A stretch of DNA of 64,000 nucleotides, taken from the NCBI GenBank assembly GCA_016931965.1, contig JAFGDT010000021.1, positions 1 to 64,000 on the forward strand. Direction: 5' to 3'. The stretch's first letter is position 1. The number at the start of each line of letters is the position of its first letter. Below, piece by piece: positions 27,540-37,976 of the stretch. A program made the position numbers and the translations under genes. Source of the DNA: a bacterium. GTDB lineage: Bacteria > Zhuqueibacterota > QNDG01 > DSAB01. The notes under the pieces are model-generated. The model was not told where the DNA came from. It saw only the letters and a list, made by a program, of their open reading frames with translations, and did no database searches.

Positions 27540-27623
27540 GATAAATCCTAAATTTTTAGATGATCAAACCATTCATGTTAGAGATGTGGATGCATAACCA
27601 TCCGATCATGAATCCATCCTCAT

Positions 27624-28628
27624 TTACTCTCTTCCGGCTTCTATCTTCATCCTCTCCTCTTCTCCGGCGTTTCTCCTGTTGCGGATCAACCACTTGGCCA
27701 GTGAATTGCTCTCCACACCGAGGACCACATTTTCCAGTCCATAAATGAGCCCTTTATCATTGATCAGGCTTCCCAGTGTGCCCCGACCGGTATCTATTTT
27801 TGCAGCGATACTGGCAATGGAATGCACGGCCGACTGAAGATCCTTCGTAAAGGCTTCTCCGTACACTTCATCATTCATCAATTTGGCAGCGACACTTTCG
27901 CTCCCCTTCAGATTGGAGGAAATCTCCTTAAAATCTTTTACAGCTTCCTGGAAATCGATCAGTGTTTGATGAAATTCAACAGAATCAGAAAAGAGAACGC
28001 CCAAGGGACTTTCACCACGATCGACCCGCTCCAAAATCCGAGCCAATCGATTTGAAGAGGTCGATAGATTTGACAATGTTTGACGCATCTCCAAAGGTTC
28101 ATTAAGCAGAAGACCGACCAATCCTTCTCCTTGATCCATTTTTGAGAGGATTCTTCTGATATCATCGACCATCAGAGTAGTGCTGTCCACAATGGCTGTA
28201 TAACTCGACGATTCATCGGCTTCGATCATGTCTCCCGGATGGATTTCGGATTCTTCCATACTCCCCATGGTTAATTCGACAACCTTGCCATAGACAAGAC
28301 TCGCTGCGGCAACGCGGGCCCTCGTGTCCTTACGAATCCTTCCCGACACCTCTTTGAGAACGGAAATTTCTACCAAAATCTTCTTCGTTCCGATTTCCTC
28401 GGGGAACCCGATACGGGTCACATTGCCGATTTCCACACCCGTCAGCAAAACGGGATCACCCACATACAATCCACCTGTTGAATCAAAATGAATCCGATAA
28501 CTCACCTTGTTCCCGAACAATTTTTTCTTGCCCCCGATAAAAAATACGGTAACCACCATAATGACCAGAGCGATGATGATCACACCGCCGACTTTAATCT
28601 CTTTAAAACTTGTTCGATGTTTTTTCAT
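27624..28628 (-). CDS. MCE-family protein MlaD-like
   Basis: 334 residues: one N-terminal helix (15-32), one MCE domain (about 39-115, with GGLYVGDPVLLTGVEIGNV), then a long amphipathic helical tail with repeated KDL/GSE blocks. This is the single-MCE type that forms a hexameric ring in the periplasm and links the MlaEF transporter to the outer membrane. It ends the operon mlaE-mlaF-mlaD, 10 bp after mlaF. It carries phospholipids or other hydrophobic molecules. Confidence 0.9.
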   Translation of the reverse strand: MKKHRTSFKEIKVGGVIIIALVIMVVTVFFIGGKKKLFGNKVSYRIHFDSTGGLYVGDPVLLTGVEIGNVTRIGFPEEIGTKKILVEISVLKEVSGRIRKDTRARVAAASLVYGKVVELTMGSMEESEIHPGDMIEADESSSYTAIVDSTTLMVDDIRRILSKMDQGEGLVGLLLNEPLEMRQTLSNLSTSSNRLARILERVDRGESPLGVLFSDSVEFHQTLIDFQEAVKDFKEISSNLKGSESVAAKLMNDEVYGEAFTKDLQSAVHSIASIAAKIDTGRGTLGSLINDKGLIYGLENVVLGVESNSLAKWLIRNRRNAGEEERMKIEAGRE

Positions 28629-28638
28629 TTCACTGGAC

Positions 28639-29367
28639 CTAACTTTTTAAAAATTCTTGAACGATATGATCCCCACACTCCTTGATCTCCTCTGGCGTCC
28701 CTACAAACTTAATTCTACCCCGGTAAAGAAACGCAATGCGATCCGCTACAGACATGGCGCTTTGAATATTATGCGTGACAACAACAGAGGTAATATGGAG
28801 CCGTTCATGCAGATTTCTCATCAATACATTGACCCATCTTGTTGTGATGGGATCCAATCCCGTTGTCGGTTCATCATAGAGCAGCGCTTCCGGTTCCAAA
28901 ATAATGGCACGCGCAAGTGCAACCCGTTTCCTCATGCCTCCACTTAACTTGTCCGGCATCATCCAGTCGGTTCCCTCAAGACCGACGAGTTTCAATTTCT
29001 CTTTGACCTTTTGCTCAATTTCACTCTCCAGAAGTCGCGTATGTTCGCGTAGAGGATAAGCCACATTGTCAAACACAGACATGGAATCAAAGAGCGCACT
29101 GTTCTGAAATAGAAATCCAACTTTTCTCCTTACAGTAAGAAGTTGATTCTCATCATAACCGGTAATATCTCTTTCATTCACATAAACCCTTCCCTTGTCT
29201 GGAGAAAGAAGTCCGACAATGTGTTTGAGAATAACCGTTTTCCCCGTTCCGCTTCCTCCGAGAATGATAAGGGCTTCCCCTTTTCGAATATGGAGTGTCA
29301 ACCCTCTAAGAACATCTTCGCCGTCAAAACGTTTATGCACTTCATCAAAAAATGCAAAAATCGCCAA
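28639..29367 (-). CDS. ABC transporter ATP-binding protein MlaF-like
   Basis: 242 residues. Walker A GGSGTGKT (37-44), Q-loop FLFQNSALFDSM (86-97, characteristic for the Mla/Mkl subfamily), signature LSGGMRKR (141-148), Walker B ALLYDEP (161-167) and His-loop VVTHN. It energises the MlaE permease; it lies 7 bp after mlaE. Confidence 0.93.
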   Translation of the reverse strand: MAIFAFFDEVHKRFDGEDVLRGLTLHIRKGEALIILGGSGTGKTVILKHIVGLLSPDKGRVYVNERDITGYDENQLLTVRRKVGFLFQNSALFDSMSVFDNVAYPLREHTRLLESEIEQKVKEKLKLVGLEGTDWMMPDKLSGGMRKRVALARAIILEPEALLYDEPTTGLDPITTRWVNVLMRNLHERLHITSVVVTHNIQSAMSVADRIAFLYRGRIKFVGTPEEIKECGDHIVQEFLKS

Positions 29368-29374
29368 AGGATCC

Positions 29375-30151
29375 TCACAGAATGATTAATAGTTTTGTTA
29401 AAAAATAATCTGAAATCATCACACAAACCGAACTGGCAACAACCGAACGCGTCGTTGCTTTGCCGACGCCTTCCGCTCCACCCTCCACTTTCAAACCATT
29501 GTAACAACCAATGAGCGCAATAAAAAAACCAAAGATAACAGCCTTGAAAATGCCCCCAAAAAAATCGGTTAAAGAAACGGCACGCTGAACCTGATAAATA
29601 TAGGTCATAAAAGTCATTTTAATATCAACCAGACTCACGACGAGCCCCCCGAAGACACCGACAAAATCCGCAACAGCCGTCAGAAGCGGAAGCATCAGAA
29701 GTGCAGCAAAGATACGCGGAAAAACCAACTTCTTTGCAGGACTGGCCCCCAACAATCTGATGGCATCAACCTGTTCGGTAACACGCATCGATCCGATAAC
29801 CGACGTCATCCCGGCACTGATTCGTCCACCAACCAGAAGCGCGGTTAAAAGAGGACCAAACTCACGGGTAATGGCCACGCCTACGCCTATGCCGACCATG
29901 ACCCGTCCTGCAAAATTGGCCTCTGAATAGGCCACCTGGATGGCCATAACCATTCCCACAAAAAATGAGGAGATAAGAACAATGGGAAGGGACCGAACAC
30001 CTATTTCTTCCATTTGATGAAGTAAGGATTTAAATTCATAAGGTCTTTTAAAACCGTATCGAAGCGTATCGAACCAGAGGTAGGCCACTTCGCCAATGGA
30101 GTGGACCGATCGAAATATGCGCTGCTGAAATTGTTTCCACCATCTCATCAT
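29375..30151 (-). CDS. MlaE-family ABC permease
   Basis: 258 residues with the MlaE fold: an amphipathic N-terminal helix, then five membrane helices. Typical motifs are FVGMVMAIQVAY, REFGPLLTALLVGGRI and MRVTEQVDAIRLLGASP. First gene of the mlaE-F-D set for lipid transport across the envelope. Two adjacent ATGs at 30151 and 30148 are possible starts. Confidence 0.93.
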   Translation of the reverse strand: MMRWWKQFQQRIFRSVHSIGEVAYLWFDTLRYGFKRPYEFKSLLHQMEEIGVRSLPIVLISSFFVGMVMAIQVAYSEANFAGRVMVGIGVGVAITREFGPLLTALLVGGRISAGMTSVIGSMRVTEQVDAIRLLGASPAKKLVFPRIFAALLMLPLLTAVADFVGVFGGLVVSLVDIKMTFMTYIYQVQRAVSLTDFFGGIFKAVIFGFFIALIGCYNGLKVEGGAEGVGKATTRSVVASSVCVMISDYFLTKLLIIL

Positions 30152-30252
30152 GATTGTTTTTAATTATTAATGTTTATGTTCTATTTGGATTTTGTGTTTT
30201 ATCATTTGGAATTTTTCGAATTTGATTCATGATTGCATTTTCATGACATGAA

Positions 30253-31908
30253 TTACTCAACAAATTCGATGAGGCTGGGATCATAATCGCCGGGCGGTAC
30301 ATAGCCCAACAGCCGGATGCAGGTGGCCGCAATATTGCTCAATCCTCTCCGCTCCAATGGTGCGAGCCGGTATTCATGGTTAAACAGGGGATCGTAAATG
30401 ATAAAAGGGACCGGGTTCAACGTGTGGCTCGTCTTGGGGATGTAATCACCCTTTTCATTCCGTTTCGGTTTGCCTTCTTTGTCCATTTCAAACATTTCAT
30501 CAGAATTTCCATGATCCGCCGTAACAAGGACAATCCCCTTCAGCTCTTTCACCACTTTGAGCAATCTTGACAAAGATAGATCGACAGACTCCACTGCAAT
30601 AACGGCAGCCTGGAAAAAACCGGTATGGCCGACCATATCGCCATTGGCATAATTGAGGCGGACGAAACGTATCTCTCCTTTTTTGATTTCTTCAATCGTG
30701 CGGTCTGTAATTTCAGCACATTTCATCCAGGGCCGCTGCTCAAAGGGTACCTGATCGGATGGAATCTCAATAAAAGATTCCATTTCTTCATTGAATTTTC
30801 CGCTCCAGTTGCCATTGTAAAAATAGGTCACATGCCCGTATTTCTGGGTCTCGCTGATAGCGAGTTGTTTAACACCGGTATTGGACAGGAGCTGACCCAT
30901 TGTGCGGTCGATTGCCGGAGGTTCAACAAGATACTGCTTCGGAATATGGAGATCCCCATCATACTCCATCATGCCGGCATATTCAACTTGGGGAATGAGA
31001 TTTCGATCAAACTTGTTAAATTCTTTTTCTTCAAAGGCCCGACTGATCTCAATGGCTCTGTCTCCCCGGAAATTGAATAAAATAACCGAATCCCCATTCT
31101 GAATGGGCCCCACGGGCTTCCCATCCTTTTCGATAACAAAAGGTGGAAGAAACTGGTCCGTGACAGAGGGATCACGATCCCGAAATGTTTGAATCGCTTT
31201 TTCAGCTGATGAAAATGTTTCAGCGTTCCCATGAACATGTGCTTCCCAACCCCGCTTAACGATATTCCAATCCGCTTCATAACGATCCATGGTAACCACC
31301 ATACGGCCACCCCCGCTGGCGATAACATAATCCAGACCGGATCGATTGATCTCCGATAAAAAGGATTCGAATGGAACAACATATTCCAGGGCAGAACGTT
31401 CTCCAACATCCCGACCATCCAAAAGAATGTGAACACGCACAGACCGACTGCCCTCTTTTTTCGCCTGAAGAATCATCGCTTTGAGATGATCGATGTGGCT
31501 GTGCACATTTCCGTCAGAAAACAAACCGATAAAATGCAATGTACTTTTTTTCGATCGACAGTGGCCGATTAGTTTTTTCCATACAGCTCCGTTCCATAAC
31601 GCTCCGGTTTCAATGGCACGGTTGACCAATCTGGCACCTTGATCAAATACACGTCCCGCTCCCAACGCATTATGACCCACTTCAGAATTACCCATATCTT
31701 GATTTGAGGGTAATCCAACAGCCAAACCGTGTGCTTGCAACTGCGTGTGGAGATGTTTCTCCATCAGCATGTCCAAAGTCGGCGTATAGGCTGCTGCCAC
31801 GGCGTTGCCCACCTTGTTGGGATTGAGACCAATGCCATCCATAATGACCAATACAAGTGGGCCCGAACGCCCTTCAAATTTTGAAAAGGATTTCAATGTT
31901 TCCATCAC
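30253..31908 (-). CDS. gpmI: 2,3-bisphosphoglycerate-independent phosphoglycerate mutase
   Basis: 551 residues, slightly longer than the usual 510. Alkaline-phosphatase-superfamily metal site MDGIGLNP and the phospho-serine Ser75 in DMGNSEVGHNALGAGR are clear, with VTADHGNSDEM near the C-terminus. It interconverts 3- and 2-phosphoglycerate in glycolysis/gluconeogenesis and depends on Mn2+. The extra length comes from insertions around 340-420. It is separated from mlaE by about 100 bp. Confidence 0.95.
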   Translation of the reverse strand: MMETLKSFSKFEGRSGPLVLVIMDGIGLNPNKVGNAVAAAYTPTLDMLMEKHLHTQLQAHGLAVGLPSNQDMGNSEVGHNALGAGRVFDQGARLVNRAIETGALWNGAVWKKLIGHCRSKKSTLHFIGLFSDGNVHSHIDHLKAMILQAKKEGSRSVRVHILLDGRDVGERSALEYVVPFESFLSEINRSGLDYVIASGGGRMVVTMDRYEADWNIVKRGWEAHVHGNAETFSSAEKAIQTFRDRDPSVTDQFLPPFVIEKDGKPVGPIQNGDSVILFNFRGDRAIEISRAFEEKEFNKFDRNLIPQVEYAGMMEYDGDLHIPKQYLVEPPAIDRTMGQLLSNTGVKQLAISETQKYGHVTYFYNGNWSGKFNEEMESFIEIPSDQVPFEQRPWMKCAEITDRTIEEIKKGEIRFVRLNYANGDMVGHTGFFQAAVIAVESVDLSLSRLLKVVKELKGIVLVTADHGNSDEMFEMDKEGKPKRNEKGDYIPKTSHTLNPVPFIIYDPLFNHEYRLAPLERRGLSNIAATCIRLLGYVPPGDYDPSLIEFVE

Positions 31909-31946
31909 AACTCCGTTGGGTTCTCAATTTTCGAATCTGGTTCAAA

Positions 31947-32213
31947 TTAATTTTTACTGGCCTGATGAAACCGATGGATATCCACTCCGGCCTCTGTTCC
32001 AACCGATACGATACAACAGGTCATTTTGTCTGTAAAAACCCATTTTGATACAGGAAACACGCTTTCCGAGCGCAACATGTGAACAATCTTTGCTTCGGGT
32101 TTCCGATGGGTCAACACCTGTTTCACAACCTCCGTTCCCCACCAGAGAAATACTCGAAACAGGGTCACTATTCCAACTGGATTGAATTTCCTTTTACAAT
32201 CTCCGACAGACAC
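31947..32213 (-). CDS. Hypothetical protein, 88 residues, GTG start
   Basis: No family recognised. The frame starts with GTG preceded by a textbook AAGGAG seven bases upstream, which argues that it is translated. The sequence is mixed, with three cysteines and a C-terminal GVDIHRFHQ. It fills the gap between the DUF362 gene and gpmI, and a competing frame in the same strand (31954-32142) lacks such a site. It could also be a decayed remnant. Confidence 0.45.
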   Translation of the reverse strand: MSVGDCKRKFNPVGIVTLFRVFLWWGTEVVKQVLTHRKPEAKIVHMLRSESVFPVSKWVFTDKMTCCIVSVGTEAGVDIHRFHQASKN

Positions 32214-32255
32214 GATGATACTCCTTACGTGTTGACACTCAGTTGCGTGATGATT

Positions 32256-33326
32256 CTAAAGACGAATCAGTTCATAAACACGGCTTCCCAGTCCGATTTC
32301 AGCCCCGTAACGGATCTGCACCCAAGAATCTACATCGGGATAGGACATCTCTGTGAGCTCTCGATGTGTTTTATCACGAATCAAATCCAAACTTGCCGCA
32401 TCGATCGCAACAGGATCTTTGCTGGCTAAAATGCCGATATCAGATATAATCGGCTTCTGTGGTTCGTTCCAGCAATCACAATCTTTTGTGATGGACAATA
32501 AAAAATTCATGTAACCGATGCGTCCCGGCTGTGCGACAGTTACACCCAAAGCATGTTCAGCGATTCTTTTTTGAAGTTCATCATTGCTTCTTCCCCAGCC
32601 ATGACTGACAGCACCGAAACGGCAAACGGTCAAACACTCTCCACATCCGATACAAAGCGTTGAATCGATCACCGCTTTCTCTGCCTTCATCGAAATGGCA
32701 TCCTCGGGACACCACTGGATACAGAGCCCGCAACCCGTACATTTTTTCGAAGAGATAGAAGGTTTGGTCACCGAATGCTGCTGTAATTTCCCTTTGCGAC
32801 TGGAAAATCCCATACCGAGGTTTTTGATGGATCCCCCCAAACCGCAGGCGATATGACCTGTCACATGGGAGAGGACAATCAGTCCATTGGCTTCTACAGC
32901 AGCACGGGCTACGGCCACCTCTTTAAAAATTTTACCCGGTATACTGACTTTACTTTCAGCATTACCGATCAATCCATCCGCAATGATGACTGGCACACCC
33001 AGATGGTCCATTGAAAAACCATGACGATGAGCCAAAAGAAGATGATTCACGCTGTTGTCTCGCTGACTCCGATAAAGAACACATGTATCTGTTAAAAAGG
33101 CCACACCCTGTCTTTTTTTGATCTCTTCCACAATGGGAACAACACAATGGGAAGGAATATGTGTGCGATTTCCCTTTTCCCCAAAATGCATCTTTATACC
33201 AATGAGATCATTCTTGTTGATAAAAGATCCCAAATCAGCAGCAGAAAAGAGCGCCAGCACTTTTCTGTTGATACTTTCTGTTTTTTCATTTTGATTAACC
33301 TGCGTAAAAAAGACCTCAGAACCCAT
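32256..33326 (-). CDS. DUF362 domain protein with dicluster ferredoxin
   Basis: 356 residues from the ATG at 33326 (MGSEVFFTQV, the usual family beginning); a TTG start nine codons upstream with AAGGTGAG is an alternative. The DUF362 core includes KMHFGEKGN and CGLGGSIKNLGMG, and two 4Fe-4S motifs sit inside it: CTGCGLCIQWCP and CIGCGECLTVC. The family is common in anaerobes and in flexible redox metabolism; the precise reaction is not established. It is soluble and cytosolic. Confidence 0.85.
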   Translation of the reverse strand: MGSEVFFTQVNQNEKTESINRKVLALFSAADLGSFINKNDLIGIKMHFGEKGNRTHIPSHCVVPIVEEIKKRQGVAFLTDTCVLYRSQRDNSVNHLLLAHRHGFSMDHLGVPVIIADGLIGNAESKVSIPGKIFKEVAVARAAVEANGLIVLSHVTGHIACGLGGSIKNLGMGFSSRKGKLQQHSVTKPSISSKKCTGCGLCIQWCPEDAISMKAEKAVIDSTLCIGCGECLTVCRFGAVSHGWGRSNDELQKRIAEHALGVTVAQPGRIGYMNFLLSITKDCDCWNEPQKPIISDIGILASKDPVAIDAASLDLIRDKTHRELTEMSYPDVDSWVQIRYGAEIGLGSRVYELIRL

Positions 33327-33495
33327 TGCAATCCGATCCCATTTCAATTTCAATCATCTGAACTCACCTTACTTTTACATTTTTAATTTAGGCATTAAAA
33401 TTCGAAAATGCAAGAATTAGTGAAAATGAAGGAAAAGATCCTGTTGAGGAGGATTGATCCGAACAATGGATCGTAAACGATCGGCTCCCATTACC

Positions 33496-33876
33496 CTATT
33501 CCGCAACCCGGTTGATCAATTGAAGAAGACGGTCGATCTCTGCTGGTGTGATTTGCTGGTCTGCTATCGTTTGAAAAAAGGTGCTTGCCAGAGCCTTCGT
33601 CTCTTCCGAGGAGATGCGATTTTGAGAGAATGCCTGCGCAAATTTCTCAGCACTTGCGGCTATCTCAGCCTGCCGTTGACCGATATAATCCTGTGGTATC
33701 GTCTGAACCGTTCTTTCAATAACACGATCCATTCCCATATCGACCACCCTGACAATCACTTCTTGTGGATGTCGAATCACATAAGTGGCCAATCCAATAA
33801 CAACCAATCCAGACACCACCACACCCACAACAAAACCCGTCATAAAGACGCCCGTTTTTGAAACCCGTTTTTGCAT
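33496..33876 (-). CDS. Hypothetical single-pass membrane protein, 126 residues
   Basis: A short basic N-terminus (MQKRVSKTG), one membrane helix (about 9-33) rich in Val and Gly, then a soluble helical domain of about 90 residues with Gln/Glu-rich helices. The frame is open to 33975, but the ATG at 33876 has GGAGG five bases upstream. No family recognised. It is divergent from ligA. Confidence 0.65.
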   Translation of the reverse strand: MQKRVSKTGVFMTGFVVGVVVSGLVVIGLATYVIRHPQEVIVRVVDMGMDRVIERTVQTIPQDYIGQRQAEIAASAEKFAQAFSQNRISSEETKALASTFFQTIADQQITPAEIDRLLQLINRVAE

Positions 33877-34030
33877 TTGACCTCCAGCCCAATCTTTCAA
33901 TATCTCCCCAATACCCATTTTGGTGCAAATAATACGATTTCCCAAATCCATTGTCAAGTGCTTTTTGTTGAACAAACCGAAAAAAATATTGATTGTTATC
34001 CTATTTTACTATATGTTATAGATCACATGA

Positions 34031-36130
<2,100 letters not shown>

Positions 36131-36269
36131 CATCAATCTGCATAAAAATGAATACCATTACAAATGGCTTGTGAATCATGTCGCTTTTTTGTATACTTCA
36201 TCTAAGGGTTCAGGCGAACATGATGTTCATGTTATGCTGGCCGGATCAAGAGACAATAATACCACAACC

Positions 36270-37322
36270 ATGAAAAGACACAAAACAAAAACAATCAAAG
36301 TGGGGAAAATCTTAATCGGCGGAAATGCGCCCATCACTGTCCAGTCCATGACAAACACAAAAACAGAAGACGTGAAAGGGACTGTGGATCAAATCCGAAA
36401 ACTGGAAGACGCGGGCTGCGAGATTGTCCGCATCGCGGTTCCGTCCCTCGAAGCCGCCAAGGTCATCCCAAAGATCAAAAAGGCAATTTCAATACCGCTT
36501 GTAGCGGATATCCATTTCAATTACCAACTGGCCATAAAAGCCGTAGAAGCAGGAGCCAACAAAATCCGCATCAATCCGGGAAACATCGGATCCAAAGACA
36601 AAGTCAAACAAATACTCCGTGCGGCCAAGGCGAAAGGGATTCCCGTTCGGATCGGTGTGAATGCAGGTTCTCTGGAGAAAAAATTGATCCAAAAATATGA
36701 TGGCATTACGACCGAAGGACTGGTCGAAAGTGCCATAAACCACATTCACCTTTTTGAAGATTTTGGATTTAACAATATCGTTTTGTCAGTCAAAGCTTCG
36801 AACGTGCCGCTCACCATCGAAGCGAACCGTATTTTATCAAGCCGAACGGACTACCCTCTTCATTTGGGAATCACCGAATCGGGAACACCCCATTTCGGCA
36901 TACTCAGATCAGCTGTCGGTATCGGTGCCCTTCTGGCCGAGGGAATTGGAGACACCATCCGCGTATCGCTCACAGGCGATCCGATTCAAGAGGTCCGTGC
37001 AGGTTACGAAATATTAAAATCCCTCAACCTCCGACGGCTTGGACCGACGATAATCTCCTGTCCCACCTGTGGTCGAACGCACATGGACATCGTATCCGTC
37101 GTTGAAAAAATAGAAGAAGCTCTGCCCAAAATGGGTAAACCAATCACTGTCGCCATCATGGGATGCGAAGTAAACGGCCCTGGCGAAGCAAAAGAAGCGG
37201 ACATTGGTATCGCCTGCGGAAAAAAGACGGCTCTTTTATTTAAAAAGGGGAAAGTGATTCGAAAAATCAAAGAAGAGGAAGTGATATCATCTTTATTATC
37301 TGAAATAAAAAAGTGGGGATAA
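36270..37322 (+). CDS. ispG: 4-hydroxy-3-methylbut-2-enyl diphosphate synthase (IspG)
   Basis: 350 residues from the ATG at 36270 (MKRHKTKTIKVG), the length and N-terminus normal for IspG; the frame is open to a GTG at 36171 but the extra 33 residues look non-homologous. QSMTNT, the TIM-barrel segment INPGNIG, and the three cluster cysteines in SCPTCGRT and IMGCEVNGPGEA are present. It acts in the MEP isoprenoid pathway with a 4Fe-4S cluster. The start has only a weak ribosome site. Confidence 0.94.
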   Translation: MKRHKTKTIKVGKILIGGNAPITVQSMTNTKTEDVKGTVDQIRKLEDAGCEIVRIAVPSLEAAKVIPKIKKAISIPLVADIHFNYQLAIKAVEAGANKIRINPGNIGSKDKVKQILRAAKAKGIPVRIGVNAGSLEKKLIQKYDGITTEGLVESAINHIHLFEDFGFNNIVLSVKASNVPLTIEANRILSSRTDYPLHLGITESGTPHFGILRSAVGIGALLAEGIGDTIRVSLTGDPIQEVRAGYEILKSLNLRRLGPTIISCPTCGRTHMDIVSVVEKIEEALPKMGKPITVAIMGCEVNGPGEAKEADIGIACGKKTALLFKKGKVIRKIKEEEVISSLLSEIKKWG

Positions 37323-37324
37323 GA

Positions 37325-37951
37325 ATGGAAACGACATCCATACTCAAAACCATTCACTGGCTTGGACATTCCGGCGTGAAAATTTCAGGAGAGAAAACAA
37401 TCACCATTGATCCTTATGAAATAAACGACACTGAAAAAGCGGATATCATCCTGATTACACACGATCATTACGACCATCTCTCCATGAAAGACATTCAAAA
37501 AATAAGAGGAGAAAAAACGACTTTCGTCGCTCCATCAACCTCGGCTGGAAAGCTGAATGGAACTGTTCGAGCCGTGAATCCAGGAGATCGGTTCGTTATT
37601 GAAGGGATAGAAATTGAGGTCGTTCCCGCTTATAATATCGGGAAACAGTTTCATCCCAAAGGGAAAAACCATTGCGGTTATGTTTTCAAAATGAATCAGA
37701 TCACCTACTACCATGCAGGGGATACCGACGCAATCCCCGAAATGAAGCAGATTCAAGCCGATGTGATCTTTCTGCCTGTTGGCGGCACATATACAATGAC
37801 CGCCGAAGAAGCAGCCAGTGTGGTTCAGGATATTCGACCCCAAATAGCTGTCCCCATCCATTGGGGCAATATCATTGGCTCAAAAAAAGACGCTGAAAAA
37901 TTCAAAAAGCTTTGTGGTGATTGCGCCACTATCTTGGAACCTGAAAACTAA
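37325..37951 (+). CDS. MBL-fold metal-dependent hydrolase (UPF0173-like)
   Basis: 208 residues. The metallo-beta-lactamase metal motif THDHYDH (HxHxDH) is at about 44-50; HWLGHSGVKI at the N-terminus, YHAGDTD and IPIHWG near the C-terminus match the small YtkL/UlaG-related hydrolases. No substrate assigned. It starts two bases after the ispG stop, so it is probably translationally coupled. Confidence 0.85.
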   Translation: METTSILKTIHWLGHSGVKISGEKTITIDPYEINDTEKADIILITHDHYDHLSMKDIQKIRGEKTTFVAPSTSAGKLNGTVRAVNPGDRFVIEGIEIEVVPAYNIGKQFHPKGKNHCGYVFKMNQITYYHAGDTDAIPEMKQIQADVIFLPVGGTYTMTAEEAASVVQDIRPQIAVPIHWGNIIGSKKDAEKFKKLCGDCATILEPEN

Positions 37952-37976
37952 AGGTAACCATTTCTTCAAAACAGCC

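Noticed and set aside
36171-36269. N-terminal extension of IspG from a GTG
   Set aside because: Residues before MKRHKTKTIKVG do not look like IspG and the length from 36270 is the normal one.
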